Below, piece after piece: positions 23,641 to 36,628 of a stretch of DNA of 64,000 nt. Within the stretch, counting starts at the first letter, position 1. The number at the start of each line of letters is the position of its first letter. This stretch comes from Siphonodentalium dalli. Taxonomy: Eukaryota; Mollusca; Scaphopoda; Gadilida; Siphonodentaliidae. The notes below the pieces were generated by a model. The model was not told the origin of the DNA and searched no databases. It was given only the letters and a program-made list of their open reading frames with translations. The DNA lies in contig CP136067.1 of the NCBI GenBank assembly GCA_032622095.1, positions 78,890,705-78,954,704 of the forward strand, given 5' to 3'. The position numbers and the translations under genes are program-made.

Positions 23641-24450
23641 AACCATTTTCAATCAGGAAAATTTACCTGACCAAGGTTTTTATTATATTTTTATGATTTT
23701 GAAAAGGTAGTAATTGTTCTTCAAAATAATGCAAAGTGTACTGAATAATGAACACTCCACAATATTTATTTCTCAAAGTAAAAGAATTGTTCGTGAATCT
23801 GCGGTTTGTTTACATAGGGTTAAATGAAACCTGCGCTTCAGCATGGGTTATGTACACACAGATATGAAGAAATGCAGCATGGCCCTTCATGCTACAGTGG
23901 TGTAAATACTACAATAAAAAGTAGAACAGTTAAAACAATCTTGCCTGTGATTGGTTGAATGAACTAAAAGTAAAAAATGTTCACAAAGAATCATTCTCCA
24001 ACAATCTCCATTTAAAAAGAGGCCCATTTATTAATTGTGAAGTCTATGGTAACTTGTTAGAAATTTTAAGTGTGATCCAAATGACAATATTTTTTTAGTG
24101 CGGAACTGACCCTAGTTATGAAAATTGAAAGTGGAATCCCTTCCTGTTGGTGCTTGTGTTTTTATTGGGAAAGTTTCCACATATGTCAATCTCACATAGT
24201 TTGAAATCAGTTTAAACATTTTCTATTTGCCTTTGATGCACGTCAACAAAAATTAGCATTGAAGTCTATGGAAAATATATACACCATTGTCACCTAGAGG
24301 CAGGTACCAGACGGTATCCTAGACAAAAAGAGTAAGTTCCGGGCTCTATATGGTTAACTATAACGAAGTTAGGTTAAACGTAGACCATGGGAAGGCTTGA
24401 TCGGGTGACCTTATTTGAATTACTACCAAAGATTTTGGGATTAAATGGTC
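23641..24450. other. non-coding, possible intron or spacer
   Basis: Stops in all frames, no repeats recognised. It lies between two minus-strand coding-like blocks, so an intron remnant is possible. Confidence 0.4.
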
Positions 24451-24471
24451 ACACATTGTTATCACTGAAAT

Positions 24472-25195
24472 CTATGGTTTTGTAACACGCTGTCTAAACG
24501 CCATATATTTTTTCCCGTTGAGTGCTACTTTCAGCTCAATATCGCCCCATTTAAGCTGCACATTTTCATTCGATCCACGGAATCCCAGAAGCTTTGTTTG
24601 TTGAACCAGACATTGTTCTGCACCGAAACAGGATTGTGAATACCAAATTTCCCACTCTCTCACAACTTTTCTTCATCCTTTTTGGTGAGCACATCTCATT
24701 TCTGTGGTTTATTTCAAAAACCCTTTTCCTTCAGCTTTTTTCTTTCCTGATCGACTCAGTTGGAAAATATAAGATCTGATTATATTTTCCGGATAATCGT
24801 GCTCCCTCATATAGATCCATTCCTCGATGAAATGCCCTTAAGGTATCAGACTAATATTCACTACCATCAGGTTTCTTCAAATTTAGAACTGGCCAATGTA
24901 ACTTATGTAACAGTCTACGTCCCTTGGTGATATTTTCTCGACATCTAGTACTTCATTCTGAGAACTTAAGATAGTCAGAAAATGTTTTGATAGATGAAGC
25001 TGTTTTTCTGACTGCATTTGGCCTTGTCCTGCTACTAATGTACTGTTTCAAATCTCTGGTGTTATCTGTCGCGGGACTATAACTGGATGTACACTCATCA
25101 ACATCAGTTGGGTCAGCCAGATGTTCAAGTTCTACAGTTGCATAACACTCATGGCCAGGAACACTGCTTTTTATTGAAAGTAGTAGCAGCGACAT
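24472..25195 (-). pseudogene. KIAA1958/DUF3504-like (Crypton-derived) pseudogene
   Basis: The minus strand starts at ATG 25195 with about 80 codons ending RTRPNAVRKTASSIKTFSDY. It continues in the same frame past stops (E*S, EY*S, KS*R) through KKPDGSEY and SDTLRAFHRGMDLY, then shifts frame to QTKLLGFRGSNENVQLKWGD (24606-24547) and IELKVALNGKKYMAFRQR. The order (helical N-terminal module, DGSEYxxxTL, then FGLRGxxExxxLxWGDIEL) matches DUF3504 proteins of the KIAA1958/QRICH1/ZMYM type, which derive from Crypton tyrosine-recombinase transposons. At least three in-frame stops and one frameshift, plus loss of the region after RQR.TK, mark it as a pseudogene or fossil. Introns cannot be excluded as the cause of one break. 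Confidence 0.7.
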
Positions 25196-25690
25196 AGTAC
25201 TGATACTGCTGCTAGTGGTACAGGTAGGTTGAGGTAAGGTGTGGCCATATCACCAAAACAATAGCTGCTCATTAGTTCTTCTGCCGTCTCACAGTAGTTT
25301 CCAACTTAATCAAAATCACCCATGTCAAGTCAAAAAAATCCATAGTCACTCATAAAGACAGTGGATTTAAAGCCACTTGGTGGTTTGCGCTCCAAATACA
25401 TCTAATATTCGCTTTGGAATTTGTTTCGGTATCCGAATAGGTCAATAAATACTTGAACTACCTTTATTTTAATATTCATACGTGTTCACGTCTTAGTCAG
25501 TGATGAGGGTCGGGTGCCATACAAGTTAGCGATAAGGGTAGTCATTGGAATTGATTAAGTGTACATAACTATTAAGCCAACTATTATCTGTATTTACCTA
25601 TAAAGTCTGAAAACATAACAATATTGGTCACTTTTTAAACCAATTATTCACTCCCGATCATTCAAACACAAGATACGTTCCTACTATGGG
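25196..25690. other. non-coding, nothing recognised
   Basis: No frame, repeat or RNA structure supported. It could include the 5' region of the DUF3504 relic. Confidence 0.4.
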
Positions 25691-25699
25691 ATGTGATAC

Positions 25700-27110
25700 A
25701 GGGAGTGGGGGTCTTGAACAAAATTGACTCACGGTCGAACATATTTATTTGCAACCCACCACCTCCCCACCCTCTGTGCATTTTGTTTTGTTATGTTTTT
25801 GTTGTATTTTCCGGCCCAACTTTTTGGGATCATATTAAATAAAAACAAGTTTGGTTCTTTGATACATATATATTTTAGCATATTCCAATATATTTTTTAC
25901 AATCCCCAAAACAGTTCAATGGTAGTAACATGACCACAATCAAGATCATAAATGGCAAAACAAAAACTGTGCCCAGAAATGTAACACTATATATAGTAGT
26001 TGGATAGCTGCCTCCATTTGTATTGCTAGCACTGAAATGCTTCTTAGTGATTTAATGTTTTATGGTTTAGTGATTTCCTCTCAGAAAAAAGTATGATGGT
26101 ATGCCAATAGTATGCAAGTTTGCTCAATGTCATTCAGGTATCATTCAATCAATTTCAATGGACTCTGAGCAGTGGGTCAGTGATCACCTGATTGCTTAGA
26201 CGTCCGTTAATATATTTATTAAAAAGGCTCAGAGGACAGGTTATATTTGCTAATCATTGTTATAACTCTGTGGGACGTTTGGTCAGTTAATGTCAGAACA
26301 TGCTTACTGACTTCAATATGGACTAGCAGAAATACTGAGAAAAGATGAGACATTGTTAGCGACTACCTGAAGTAGATGTAATAATGTTTGTAAGTGGACA
26401 GGATCATATAACAGGCCTAATGATAGCATTCATGGTGTCTTTGCAATGTCATGATACAGTTTTTGTCTTTAAGATGAGTAAAATATTAGACAATCCAATA
26501 GCTACACAACTCAGCTGCTTGCGTAATGTATGTGTCCAACTTGGTGATGCATACATGCAGTGTTCTTTATTCACTAACATACATCATGATGCAGCAGTAA
26601 GAACAGTACACAACAAAGTAATATCATTCAAATATAATTATGCTTTCTAATTAATCTGTGACAATATGTTAAACTGGTGTGAAACACACCGGTGTGGTGA
26701 CCAATTAGAAATTGAGAGTAGTTATTTTTACGAATATTAGTCCAAATTGACAACACAACGTCATTCTGAAATTAAAAGCAATGACTCTCGGTGATGATGA
26801 AATCAATTGTGTTAGTTTATCGCCGATAGTTGCGTCCCGAATCAAGATGTAAATATTTACAATTGAGCGTAGTTCAGACGTTTTCTATGTAGTGCTCTGG
26901 TCGATTTCTTTGAAATTTTCGGCGATATTAGTGGAATGCTACATTCCCGAGGTTGGCATAGCACCTGGATGCTAACTTCTAAATATCACCCACCGAAACA
27001 AGTCCATAATATGTCTTTCATTTGGGGGGGATTGCATCACGTGTTTTTCCTACACCACACCCACCCCATGTGCCTGGATCTTTTTCGTGGAACCCCTCCC
27101 CCTGTGTGAT
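25700..27110. repeat. diverged direct duplication, unit 1
   Basis: This unit and 27285-28360 share an ordered series of blocks: GTGGGG/GGGG-GTC.TGA.CAAAAT, 'CAGTGGAAT/CAGTTCAATGGTAGTA', 'GACTAGCAGAAATACTGAGAA', 'GTGTCCAAC.TGGTGATGCATAC' and a C-rich segment (CACCCACCCCATGT..CTGGA.CTTTTT). Unit 1 is longer because it contains the ~210-bp dispersed repeat at 26815-27018. No coding function recognised in either unit. Confidence 0.65.
26815..27018. repeat. dispersed ~210-bp repeat, copy 2
   Basis: Matches 2795-3010 block by block (TTATCGCCGATAG, TAAATATTTACAATT, GCGTAGTTCAGAC, CATAATATGTCTTT). Its absence from duplication unit 2 suggests it arrived after the duplication, or that unit 2 lost it. 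Confidence 0.7.
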
Positions 27111-27284
27111 ACCATATATTCTCACTACTAGCAAATTCTCCGACCTAGCGACATGGAAGATTTAAATATTGATAATTGAATTCAGTTTGTGATGCCGACT
27201 ACGTCATATTAGAACTTCACTGGAATAGTTACTTGATTGGATGAAATTTGTAAGAATGTGTGGAATTCTCAAGTCAACAGATTG

Positions 27285-28360
27285 GGGGGGGGGGGGGGGG
27301 GGGGGTCATGACAAAATATTTTTTTTCACAGCAAACTGTTTGGGACCCACCCCCGAAAAATTTGTAAATAAATTAGAACATGAAACAAATTTATATCAGC
27401 CTGGTTCTTTCTAGTAATTACTATTTAACATTTTCCAATATTAACACAACACAAAACAGTGGAATTGTAGTAGCATGATCGGAAGCAACACCATAAACAG
27501 CTTCCATAGGTATCTGCTTCCCATCTTTTTAGCCACCATTGAAATATTTCTGAGTGAATATATAAAGATATGCATTATTTGTAGGGATTTCATCTTAGGC
27601 CAATAACATTCACCTCACAATTATAATGGTGCATGTGCACATATATTGTTCATGTTTGTTGGCCAATGCACACCACGTGTCCTCCTAATTGACTGGACAG
27701 TGTGTCATTTGTTGTTTTATTGCTTATGTGTGGTCTACATTCCTATACAAAATAAAATGGCTTTGGTAACCAGTGACCAAAGGTGTAAAGGCTCAGAAGT
27801 CAAGACTATATCTGCAAATATTTTGTTATTAATTTCTACTGTTTATATGCGGATGTCACATTTTGTCATTATGTTTTATATATGCAGCAATGTATAGGAC
27901 TGCTGGTACGCTCTTTTTGACTTGAATGTCAACTAGCAGAAATACTGAGAATAAAACATTGGTAGCCACTGTCTGAGGTACATGTAATAGTACTGAGATT
28001 GGAATATTTGCTCAATAATATCATGTAATATATGTGCCTTTGAAATGAAATGATAAGAATTGTTGGTTGAATTGGCTTAAAATAGCCGACTCAATAGCTA
28101 GACAGTCGGGCTACATGTATACCGGTATAAAATACTCATGAGTGTCCAACCTGGTGATGCATACAGTGTTATATAGTCACTGATATGGGCACGTCATTTT
28201 CAGAAATGATACAACAGGTAAGCACATGCAGTACACAACTACGTGATATAATTCCAATATCTTAATGTTGCCGAATTAATCTTTGATACCTCAAACCACC
28301 CACGCACCCCATCCCTGTGTCTGGACTTTTTTCTGCAGACCCCCTCCCCGGTCATCATGC
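27285..28360. repeat. diverged direct duplication, unit 2 (starts in a 22-nt poly-G tract)
   Basis: Homologous to 25700-27110 as described there. It opens with a 22-base G run at 27284-27305, the longest homopolymer in the window. Confidence 0.65.
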
Positions 28361-29810
28361 GAAAAATTGTCAATTTGTTCACACTAAGCGATTTGTGGTT
28401 CACTTCAGCCTTGAACGTGCATATGTTCCCTTTTAATACTGATGCGCGTGGAACCAACACATTCCTGTCCTTTCTTGATATACGCCTTTCGGATAGCCTT
28501 TTTGTTATATAAAAACTCAGTATACCCACTATCGCGTATACGCAATTTTGATGTTCACATGCCCATTTATCGTTGTATTGGCAATGACCTTATCGAAAAG
28601 CGAAAGTTGGGTCATTGGAGTGCTGCGCGCACGGTTGGGTGAGCCGCGGTGCGATTATTACGGGACATCCAAAGAATGGAAGCGGCCGATACTGTGTCAT
28701 CCCCACTATAGCACACTGGCTGATGAGATGTACTTTTATAATTAATTGTAAGCTATCCTGTGAATAGGCATAATGTCGATCAGATTGGTACAGATAGTTA
28801 AACCTTATCTGCCTTGCGCGCTGCTTCGTGCAATGAAACATTCGCCATTCGCGAATGTGAGTGACACGGAACTTGGCTCATTATTTTTCGCCGCTGCATG
28901 GTAATTAAATGTCATTATCATTCATTTCAAATAAATTCATTTACATTCATTGCCGACACGGTTTACATGTCACGAAATTTGCAAATGTCTAAAGACTCGA
29001 GCATAAAATGAAACATAGCTATGCTTCGATATTCCATTCATGCGCCTCCCGGGGATCAAACAGGACGAATCCCTGCAGTACATAATTTATATACTTCGTG
29101 AATTATATCCCTACTCCTAGAATTATAGAAATTGTTTCTGTTAATTGCCGTGTCCAGAGATTTTGAGGCGCCCTAATGTTTAAACATTGTTTGTTCCATT
29201 TCGCGAGAGAGAAATTGAATCAAGAACAAGCTAAACAACTGTATAGAGATAACGGTGAGATATACTAAAATGAGAAAAATTTATACAAATATAAGCACCA
29301 AATTCAGAGCCAGGTTGCTCGATTGGGGCCATAAATAGTCAGAAACTGACCATTGCGCCGCCACATAAAAGTACCTGGTTATACAACAGATGGAACACAT
29401 TTGTAATCGCAACAAGCAGCAAATGGACGTATCTCACTTCTATTGTGACCCAACTGAAGAATACGACAAAAAGTACAAAACTGAATGAAATGCGAACATG
29501 CATTCACTAAAATGTCATCGATTTTGTTCAGCATCACCAGGAAGTTGTTTGAGTCCGAGGTATGCTTCATTTGGTTTTCTGTGAGCACAACAACGATCGC
29601 GATAATACCAATAATTCACTATTTTCGTTTTCGTAGCTTGATTGAGTAAACAAGTTTGTGTGAGTGAATTCAAGTTTGTCAAGGTAACCATATTCTATAA
29701 TCAAATTTCGATGGCCACGTACGCTTAGATATAGCGGTTTTTATCTATCAATTTGTCCAATTCTAAATGCATTAAACCATCGATAACGTCTAATAATATA
29801 GGACCTATAA
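28361..29810. other. non-coding, nothing recognised
   Basis: Small overlapping frames around 28.4-28.8 kb and 29.4 kb show no domain. No inverted or tandem repeats noted. Confidence 0.45.
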
Positions 29811-29812
29811 TC

Positions 29813-31690
29813 ATGATTGATTGATTGGGGGTTTAACGTCGTTTTAGCCGCTAGGTCATATCACGACCAAGAACAGAACCAGGTATAAAAACAAGTTCGG
29901 TGCGAAGCAACTGTGTAGATAAATCAGACAGTGGATTAGATTAAAAATATGCAATGATGAGCTATTTACAAATAAAAGCATCCAAGAGGAACGTTTCCAC
30001 TTGGAGTCGGGAATATAATTCAAAAACTGACTACTGTACAATAAAACGTATAAAAGTACTTACAAGAATAGATAATAAATAGCAAATAAATAATCGAAAT
30101 ATGTAAAATAGCTTTTAAAATAAGATTTTGCAGTGATAAGCTATTAATAATATTTGAGTAATCGCACATGAACCTTTATCAATGCGTCAAGCTTTGTGGT
30201 CAAATTTTGAAAGCTCAAAGAGTCGAAACGTATGAGTGACTTTGTTTCGTAGCAAACGGGCGATTTTTCATTTGGAACAATAGGATCCACTTGTATATAG
30301 GTTGTTTGGGAGGAAATGTCTCAGCGGCAGCTGTATCCATAACCTGCGCTTCAGGAAACAGGAATAATATCAGTCGCCTCAACTTGTGTTGCTAGTGATA
30401 TACTGACGAGTTTGGTTTGACTCTGTTTTCTTAACATCTATATATGACATATGCTTCTCAGCTTTACATCGTTGAATCTTGAATTCATAGTCCCAAATGG
30501 GACATGAACGATCCATTGCAGCATGTGAAACTTGACAGTTTGAACATTTCGTAAGATTCGTAGAATCCTTATGATCATGGCCAGAAATAGAACATCTTGC
30601 AATATTCCTGGCCATGGCCATACCCCTGACATCGCAATAGGTTTGGAACATATGTTCTTAAATCGAACTTCGTATTCCCAGCTTTCAATGTCGGTAGATG
30701 TTCGCACCGATTGAATGTCAGAAGAGAACTATTCAAAAGAACTTTTGTCCATCAACTGTTTTTGTAAACTTGCGGACTTCTGTATAGCTCCCTGTGGTGC
30801 TAACTCAGAATCAGCTATATCAACAGAGCTCTGCTACTGTTCAATGTCTTGTGATGAATAATCAACGTTGTTGTTTGCGCAATAGATGTTAATTGAACAA
30901 GATTCTCAGCTTGAATTCTACTTGAACATTCGATCAGAAGAGAGCGACTTAGTGGCCGAGTCCGGATCGATTTGATATATTTTAATTGTCCGACTATGCT
31001 TTGTAGCGTTTTATCAATCACAAACACAGAAGTTCTCTTGACATGTGGATAAAAACAAGCACCAAGTACTGAGGATAGACATCCGCGTCAGTGGAACTTG
31101 GCGGGGGTCATTCTTACATTTTTGTTGTTATGAGTTACCATATGAAAAGCACATAATCGACAAGTAGCCAGCATAATTCGAATTATGGTAGGCCAAAGAC
31201 TGGTACATAGCTGAAGCGCTGACCAGTTTAGCCACTCCATATAGCAACCTCCCGGCACCTCGCCACAGTGAGACGGGCGTGAACAGTACAACATTGAAAC
31301 ATTTAACAGTGATAAAGACGAAATTCAAATAGACATGACACGAAAGAAACATACATGAAATACAGAAGACACAACTAGACACCAGAAACATACTAGAACA
31401 GATGGCAGAACTGTAATCTGAAACACTGGAGAGGCGTGACTAGCCGATTGATTAAGCCGGGTCAACTCAACCACCCGTCTTGAAGAGACGTAGGACCAAA
31501 GAGAACCATGAGGTAGGTCGCATCCGCAGTACCATGCCTCACGTGATACAGCCGCCCTGGTACCTCCATGAATCCTACACCACACCTCACGGGATGCTCC
31601 CACGGCAAACTGGGTGCTACATTAGGGGATTATTACCCCTAGCAGTGGGGCGGTAGGCATATTCTACCCCGGGCCCACACGGGGGGGGGG
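29813..31690 (-). mobile_element. LINE family E copy 1: full-length ORF1-only (HAL1-like) element
   Basis: Read on the minus strand, the element starts near 31690 beside a 16-nt homopolymer (31681-31696). It has a 5' UTR (GTAGAATATGCCTACCGCCC, then CCGGCTTAATCAATCGGCTA), an ORF1 relic, and a 3' UTR ending in GGCTAAAACGACGTTAAACC plus (CAAT)n at 29813-29835. ORF1 (about 30990-30380) has an RRM-like part and CCHC knuckles. One is CARCSISGHDHKDS, with the last Cys changed to Ser; another is CSNCQVSHAAMDRSC. The tail reads EFKIQRCKAEKH. No endonuclease or RT lies between ORF1 and the 3' UTR. Total about 1.88 kb; frames broken. Confidence 0.82.
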
Positions 31691-31699
31691 GGGGGGCAT

Positions 31700-33255
31700 A
31701 TAGTCATAATTACGTAACGTAATTTCTTCTCTTTTTGTGTTTGTCTTGGTGCCTTTTCTCATCTTTTTTTTCTGAATCATCCATATCATAATTGCCTGAT
31801 GTTAACTTATTCAGTTTTTTTGCGGCTTTTTTGGACTCGGATATTTCCATCTCACAATTAGCGGATAGCTCTTACTTTTGTTGCTGTCTGTGATTGACTA
31901 TCGTTTATGCTATTTTGTGAATTTCTTTTTTCTAGCTGTTGCAATATCTGATTCTAGTGCACGAGTTTCTGTCGCAATATTTATCTTACTTGTCCGAGTG
32001 CTAGCATTAACATTGTTCTTATAAAAGACTATTGTGTATGTGACCTGTGCAACTAACGGTCGAGCACAAACTATTGTCTTAGCATCAATAAAATCAGAAT
32101 TATGGAGGCACGGCCTCAGTATGAGTGGTCATTGCTTCAAATGTGGCGTGAACAAATTCTTAATGTGGTGGATGCTTCTCAGCCTTACATCTTTTAATAT
32201 CATATATATAGTCCCATATTGGACATGAACGATCCATTGCAGAATTTGCACATTGCAAGTTTGACTTTTTTTCATACAATCCTTATAATCGTGACATCGA
32301 ATAGAACACCGTGCACATGAGTTTTTACGTTTAAAATGTTCTTGGCCATGAACATAGCCCTGACATTTAAAACTTCGTAATGGATTTAGAACATGTAGTA
32401 TCTGCATACACCCAACCTTCAATGTCTACACAATCTATGGACTTCTGTAACTCCATGAGGCTCCAACTCAGCCAATATTTCCGATTCACAACAATTGTGA
32501 GTTCCCAACAGCTATGCTACTACTGCTACTTTCCTCGAACGGTCAATCGGGAGGTAGCCACTTACTGACCCACTCCTGATCGCTTTGACATATTTCAATT
32601 GTCCAGCAATACATTGAAGCGTTTTATGAATGACAAATACAGGAGGTCTTTAAACAGTCGAGTTCTGAGGAAGTACCTCAGCATTATTGGTACTTAGTGA
32701 TGTTTTTTTGGTTTGAGTTGAGAAATCGAATTTCCAAATATTCCAACAACTAGCAGTACAAAAGCCGCCTCTTACTATGCTTCGAATTCTGGTCGGACCA
32801 ATGACTGATACATAGCTGAAGTGGTGACCCGTTTAGCCACTGTATATAGCAGCCTCTCGGTACCGCCCCACAGTGAGACTAAATTAAAACATTCAACAAT
32901 TATCAAGACGGAATTCAAAGATATATGGAACAACATAAACAATACACATGGAAAAACAGAAAAACAAAACAGCAAACATCAGAGGTACAATACAGCGGAT
33001 AGAGACATTTAATCTGAAACACTGTGTATATGCGTGACTAGTCGATTGATTGAGCCTGGTCAACTCAACCATGCACCCGTCTTGGTGAGATGTAGGACCA
33101 GTATCAGGATCAGGTGATACAGCCGCTATAATACCACCAGATCTCCTATGCCACACAGCATGGGGATGCACCCCACGACAAACATGGTGTCACTTTAGGG
33201 GACTCTTACCCCTCGCAGTTGGCGGTAGGTATATTCTACGCGAGTCTTCTGGGTA
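31700..33255 (-). mobile_element. LINE family E copy 2, 3'-truncated
   Basis: Minus strand. The 5' UTR begins near 33250 (GTAGAATATACCTACCGCC, then ACTGCGAGGGGTA) and runs to about 33000. ORF1 knuckles lie at 32422-32230: FKCQGYVHGQEHF, then an intact CARCSIRCHDYKDC (CX2CX4HX4C), then WIVHVQYG in a shifted frame. Lys/Arg-rich sequence (for example DEKRHQDKHKKR near 31770-31735) fits the ORF1 tail. The copy ends at the start of E1 with no 3' UTR or (TCAA)n, so the two stand head-to-tail, or E1 is inserted into E2. Confidence 0.72.
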
Positions 33256-34154
33256 TGTTGAAATATTATTATCCGCATCCAAACTACTTCTCATACAAGA
33301 ATCGAGTTTACATGGGGGACTGTGTAAACTGTCATTTCTAGAAGCCAAAAATCCGTCAGCTTATGGAAGAAGTATATATTTTGCCCAGGTAAACACAACT
33401 GCACTCTATGCTTATGTTGTGTTACTGGCCGCCAGTCTATGGTACGAGTGGGATGACTTAAGGATAGCACGAGAGCTCGCTTTTTGTGCTGCAAACTATC
33501 GTCTAAAAATACGTTTTCGTGGTATTTTCTTATCTTATGATGTGAAATTATACTTTTAGTTATAAATATATGGTTTCGTTGTCGGCTGTATGCAACAACT
33601 TCATCGCTCCATATCGGATTCCATAATGACTGCCATATTATAGCTTGTTGCCTATTTTATCATCCAAATGACATGACATTGCTGGAGATACTACTTATTC
33701 CCTCACTCCCTTCTCTTTTAAGCTACACAGTTGCACCAAGTGTCAATTATGGCGAAGCCTAACACTGTTTTCACTTGCACAATTCTGTCACCCACAATTC
33801 TTAGAAAAAAGAATGTTTTTAATATTATGTTTTGTTATTAACGAGAGTTGGTGGCCGTTAAGGTTCACGTGAGACGTGCGTTCTAAATACATATATATTG
33901 CAGCATAGCAATTATGTATCAATCAGTATGTTTTATGGGAGCGTGGCGTAATAATCACTTGCTGATTCTCTTTGTTGTTTGCCATTTTGGAAGCCATGGT
34001 AGTAACAAGAGTAATAATTATTATTATTAAATACCATTTCTGTACATATTTTGTCTAGGTATATATACAGGTGTCATTTGATAAACTTTCATATAGTCGA
34101 ATCTACAGTGACCACATGCAAGTATTGGCCAAGCACAGATTAACATCATCTATA

Positions 34155-36325
34155 TGTCATGTGGGCCTGATATAGTCCTACCACTGCGAGGGGTACAAAT
34201 CCCCTAATGTGGCACCATGTTTGCCTTGTGTGCATCCCGTGAGGTGTGGTGTAGGAGTCCTGGAGGTACTAAGCCGGCCGCATCACGTGAGGCATCGACC
34301 TGCGAATACGACTTAGCTCATGGTCCTCTTTGGTCCTACATATCTTCAATACGGGTGGTTGAGTTGACCCGGCTCAAGCAACCGGCTAGTCACGCCTCTC
34401 CAGTGTGTCAGATTCATTTTTGCAATATTTTGTATTGCTCGTCTGATGTTTGAAGTATTGTTTCTTGTTCACGCATGTTTTTTCTGTTCTCTTCTGTCTT
34501 TTGTGTTCGTCCTGATTTATTGTTGAGTGTTGAATCTTGTATTGTTCACGCCTGTCTCGCTGTTGAGAGGTACCGAGAGGCTGCTATATTCAGTGGCTAA
34601 ACAGGTCAACGCTTCAGCTATGTACCAGTCTTTGGTCCGACCATTACTCGAAGGGTAGTCCACGGCGGCTGCTAGGCTAGTTGTCGATGTTTTGCTTTTC
34701 GTATGGCAACTCAAATAAAATACAACGTATTGCTCGTAAGAATGATGACTCACCAAGTTCCAATGATGCTGTGGTATTCCTCAGTACTTGGTTCTTGGCT
34801 TTGATCCAAATGTGTAAAGACCTTCTATCTTTGTCGTTGATAAAACGCTACAAAGCATTGCTTGACAATTGAAATATGTTAAACCAACCAGGACTGGGCC
34901 AATCAGTGGCTCTCTTGATTGAATGTTCAAAGAAAGTTCAAACTAATGTTCTGCTGCAGTTAACAACTATTGCACAGACACCAGTGTTGTTTATTCCTCA
35001 CAAGACATTGAATAGTAGCAGAGCTGTGTTGCGGACCCTGGATTTAGCTGATTCTTCGCAATCAGAAAATATTGGCGGCGTTGGCACCACATGGAGTTAT
35101 AGAAGTCCGTAGATTTACAAAGACTGTTGATGGACTAAAAGTTGCTCTGAATAGTTATCTTCTGACCTTCAACCGCTGCGAATATCCATCGACATTGAAA
35201 GTTGGGTATTTGGAGATGGATTTAAGCACATATGTTCCAAACCAATTGAGATGTTTTAAATGTCAGGTGCATGTCATTGTAAAAGTAAAGAAACCGTATG
35301 TGCATGATGTTCTATTTCTGGTAATGATCATATGGATTGCACGAATCTAAAAAAATATTTCAAACTGTCAAGGTTCACATGCTGCATTAGATCGCTCATG
35401 TCCCATTTAGGTATATGAATTCAAGATTCAACGATATAAAGCTGAGAAGCATCTGTTAGATGCTAAGAAAAATGTTGGTCCTCGACCATCCATTTCACAT
35501 GTCACATACTCAGCAATCGTTTCAACAACAGAAATGTGTTGATGCCAGCACTCAAACAGAGTGAAACCAAACTCGTCCGTATATCACTAGCAACACAAGT
35601 TGAGTCGACTTTTGTTAATCCTGTTTCAGAACCTGAAGCGCATGTTATGGATAAAGCTGCCGCTGAGACATTTCCTCCGAAACAATCTATGCAATTTGGT
35701 CCTATTGTTCCAAAATAAAAATCGCCTGTTGCTTGGAAACAAAGATCGCCAGAGTCACTCAAACGTTTCTACTTTCAGAAAGAGGGGTACACCTTTGAGC
35801 TTTAAAATTTGACCACATGATTGATGAGAAACGGTTGGTTAACTCTCAAAACAAGAAACAGTAGTTGTAGATCTAGGCTGTCGGTTGGGCGAAGGATGAC
35901 TTTCTGTCTCACCCACCCGACCATTAGCTTGGCGCATTGATAAAGGTTCATGCGCGATTCATCAAATATTATAAATAACTTATCACTGCAAAATCTGATT
36001 TTAAAAGCAACTTCACATACTTCCTGTTATTTATTTGCTATTTATTATCTATTCTTGTACTTCTTTTTATAGTTTTATAGTATGACTGCACACTAGTCAG
36101 TTCTTGAATCAATATTCTTGACTCCAAATGGAAACATTCCTCATGGATGCTTTTATTTGTACATAGTTTACCATTGCATATTTGTAATCTAATCCACTGT
36201 CTTATTTATCTACACAGTTGCTTCGCTCCAAACTTGTTTTTATACCTGGTTCTGTTCTTTGTCGTGATATGGCCTAGCGGCTAAAACGACGTTAAACCCT
36301 CAATCAATCAATCAACATCATATAA
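34155..36325 (+). mobile_element. LINE family E copy 3: ORF1-only element with 5' and 3' UTR
   Basis: 5' UTR at 34155-34440 (GTGGGCCTGATATAGTCCTA, CACTGCGAGGGGTAC, GGGTGGTTGAGTTGACCCGG). ORF1 relic about 34690-35810 over shifted frames: LIECSKKVQTNVLLQLTTIA (34914-34973), LAALAPHGVIEVRRFTKTVD, LKVALNSYLLTFNRCE, STLKVGYLEMDLSTYVPNQL, then the first knuckle RCFKCQ and CARCSISGNDHMDC. The sequence then passes directly through an ORF1 tail into a 3' UTR (35810-36290) ending ATATGGCCTAGCGGCTAAAA and (TCAA)n at 36298-36316. It is in inverted orientation relative to E1 and about 2.17 kb long. No ORF2 sequence is present. Confidence 0.85.
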
Positions 36326-36628
36326 TTATATAGTTTGATAAACTTACTGCACAAAGTTCACCTATTTCGACTTTCTTAATTCTTTTTATTTTGTTTATAA
36401 TGGGTAAGTGTACTTTTTCCCCACAAAGAAACTTTGTGTTGCAATTAGTTTGAGGTGAATACATAAAATGATAAATGCACTGGACTCATGTGGCACTCTG
36501 CAGGTCGTGGTGTGCATCGATTGAAGCGTGGTGTGTGTGTCCTAGTGTTACCAGGGCGGCCGATAGGCGTATCGTATTAGCTCATGGTCCACGTTAGTTA
36601 TATACAATGCTTCAACGTTGGTGGTTGG

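Noticed and set aside
24472..25195. Intact host DUF3504 gene
   Set aside because: In-frame stops and a frameshift within conserved blocks are not explained by plausible introns.
34155..34440. tRNA-derived SINE head in the LINE E 5' UTR
   Set aside because: Short stems such as GGGGTA...TCCCC are present, but no A and B box pair at the right spacing could be found.
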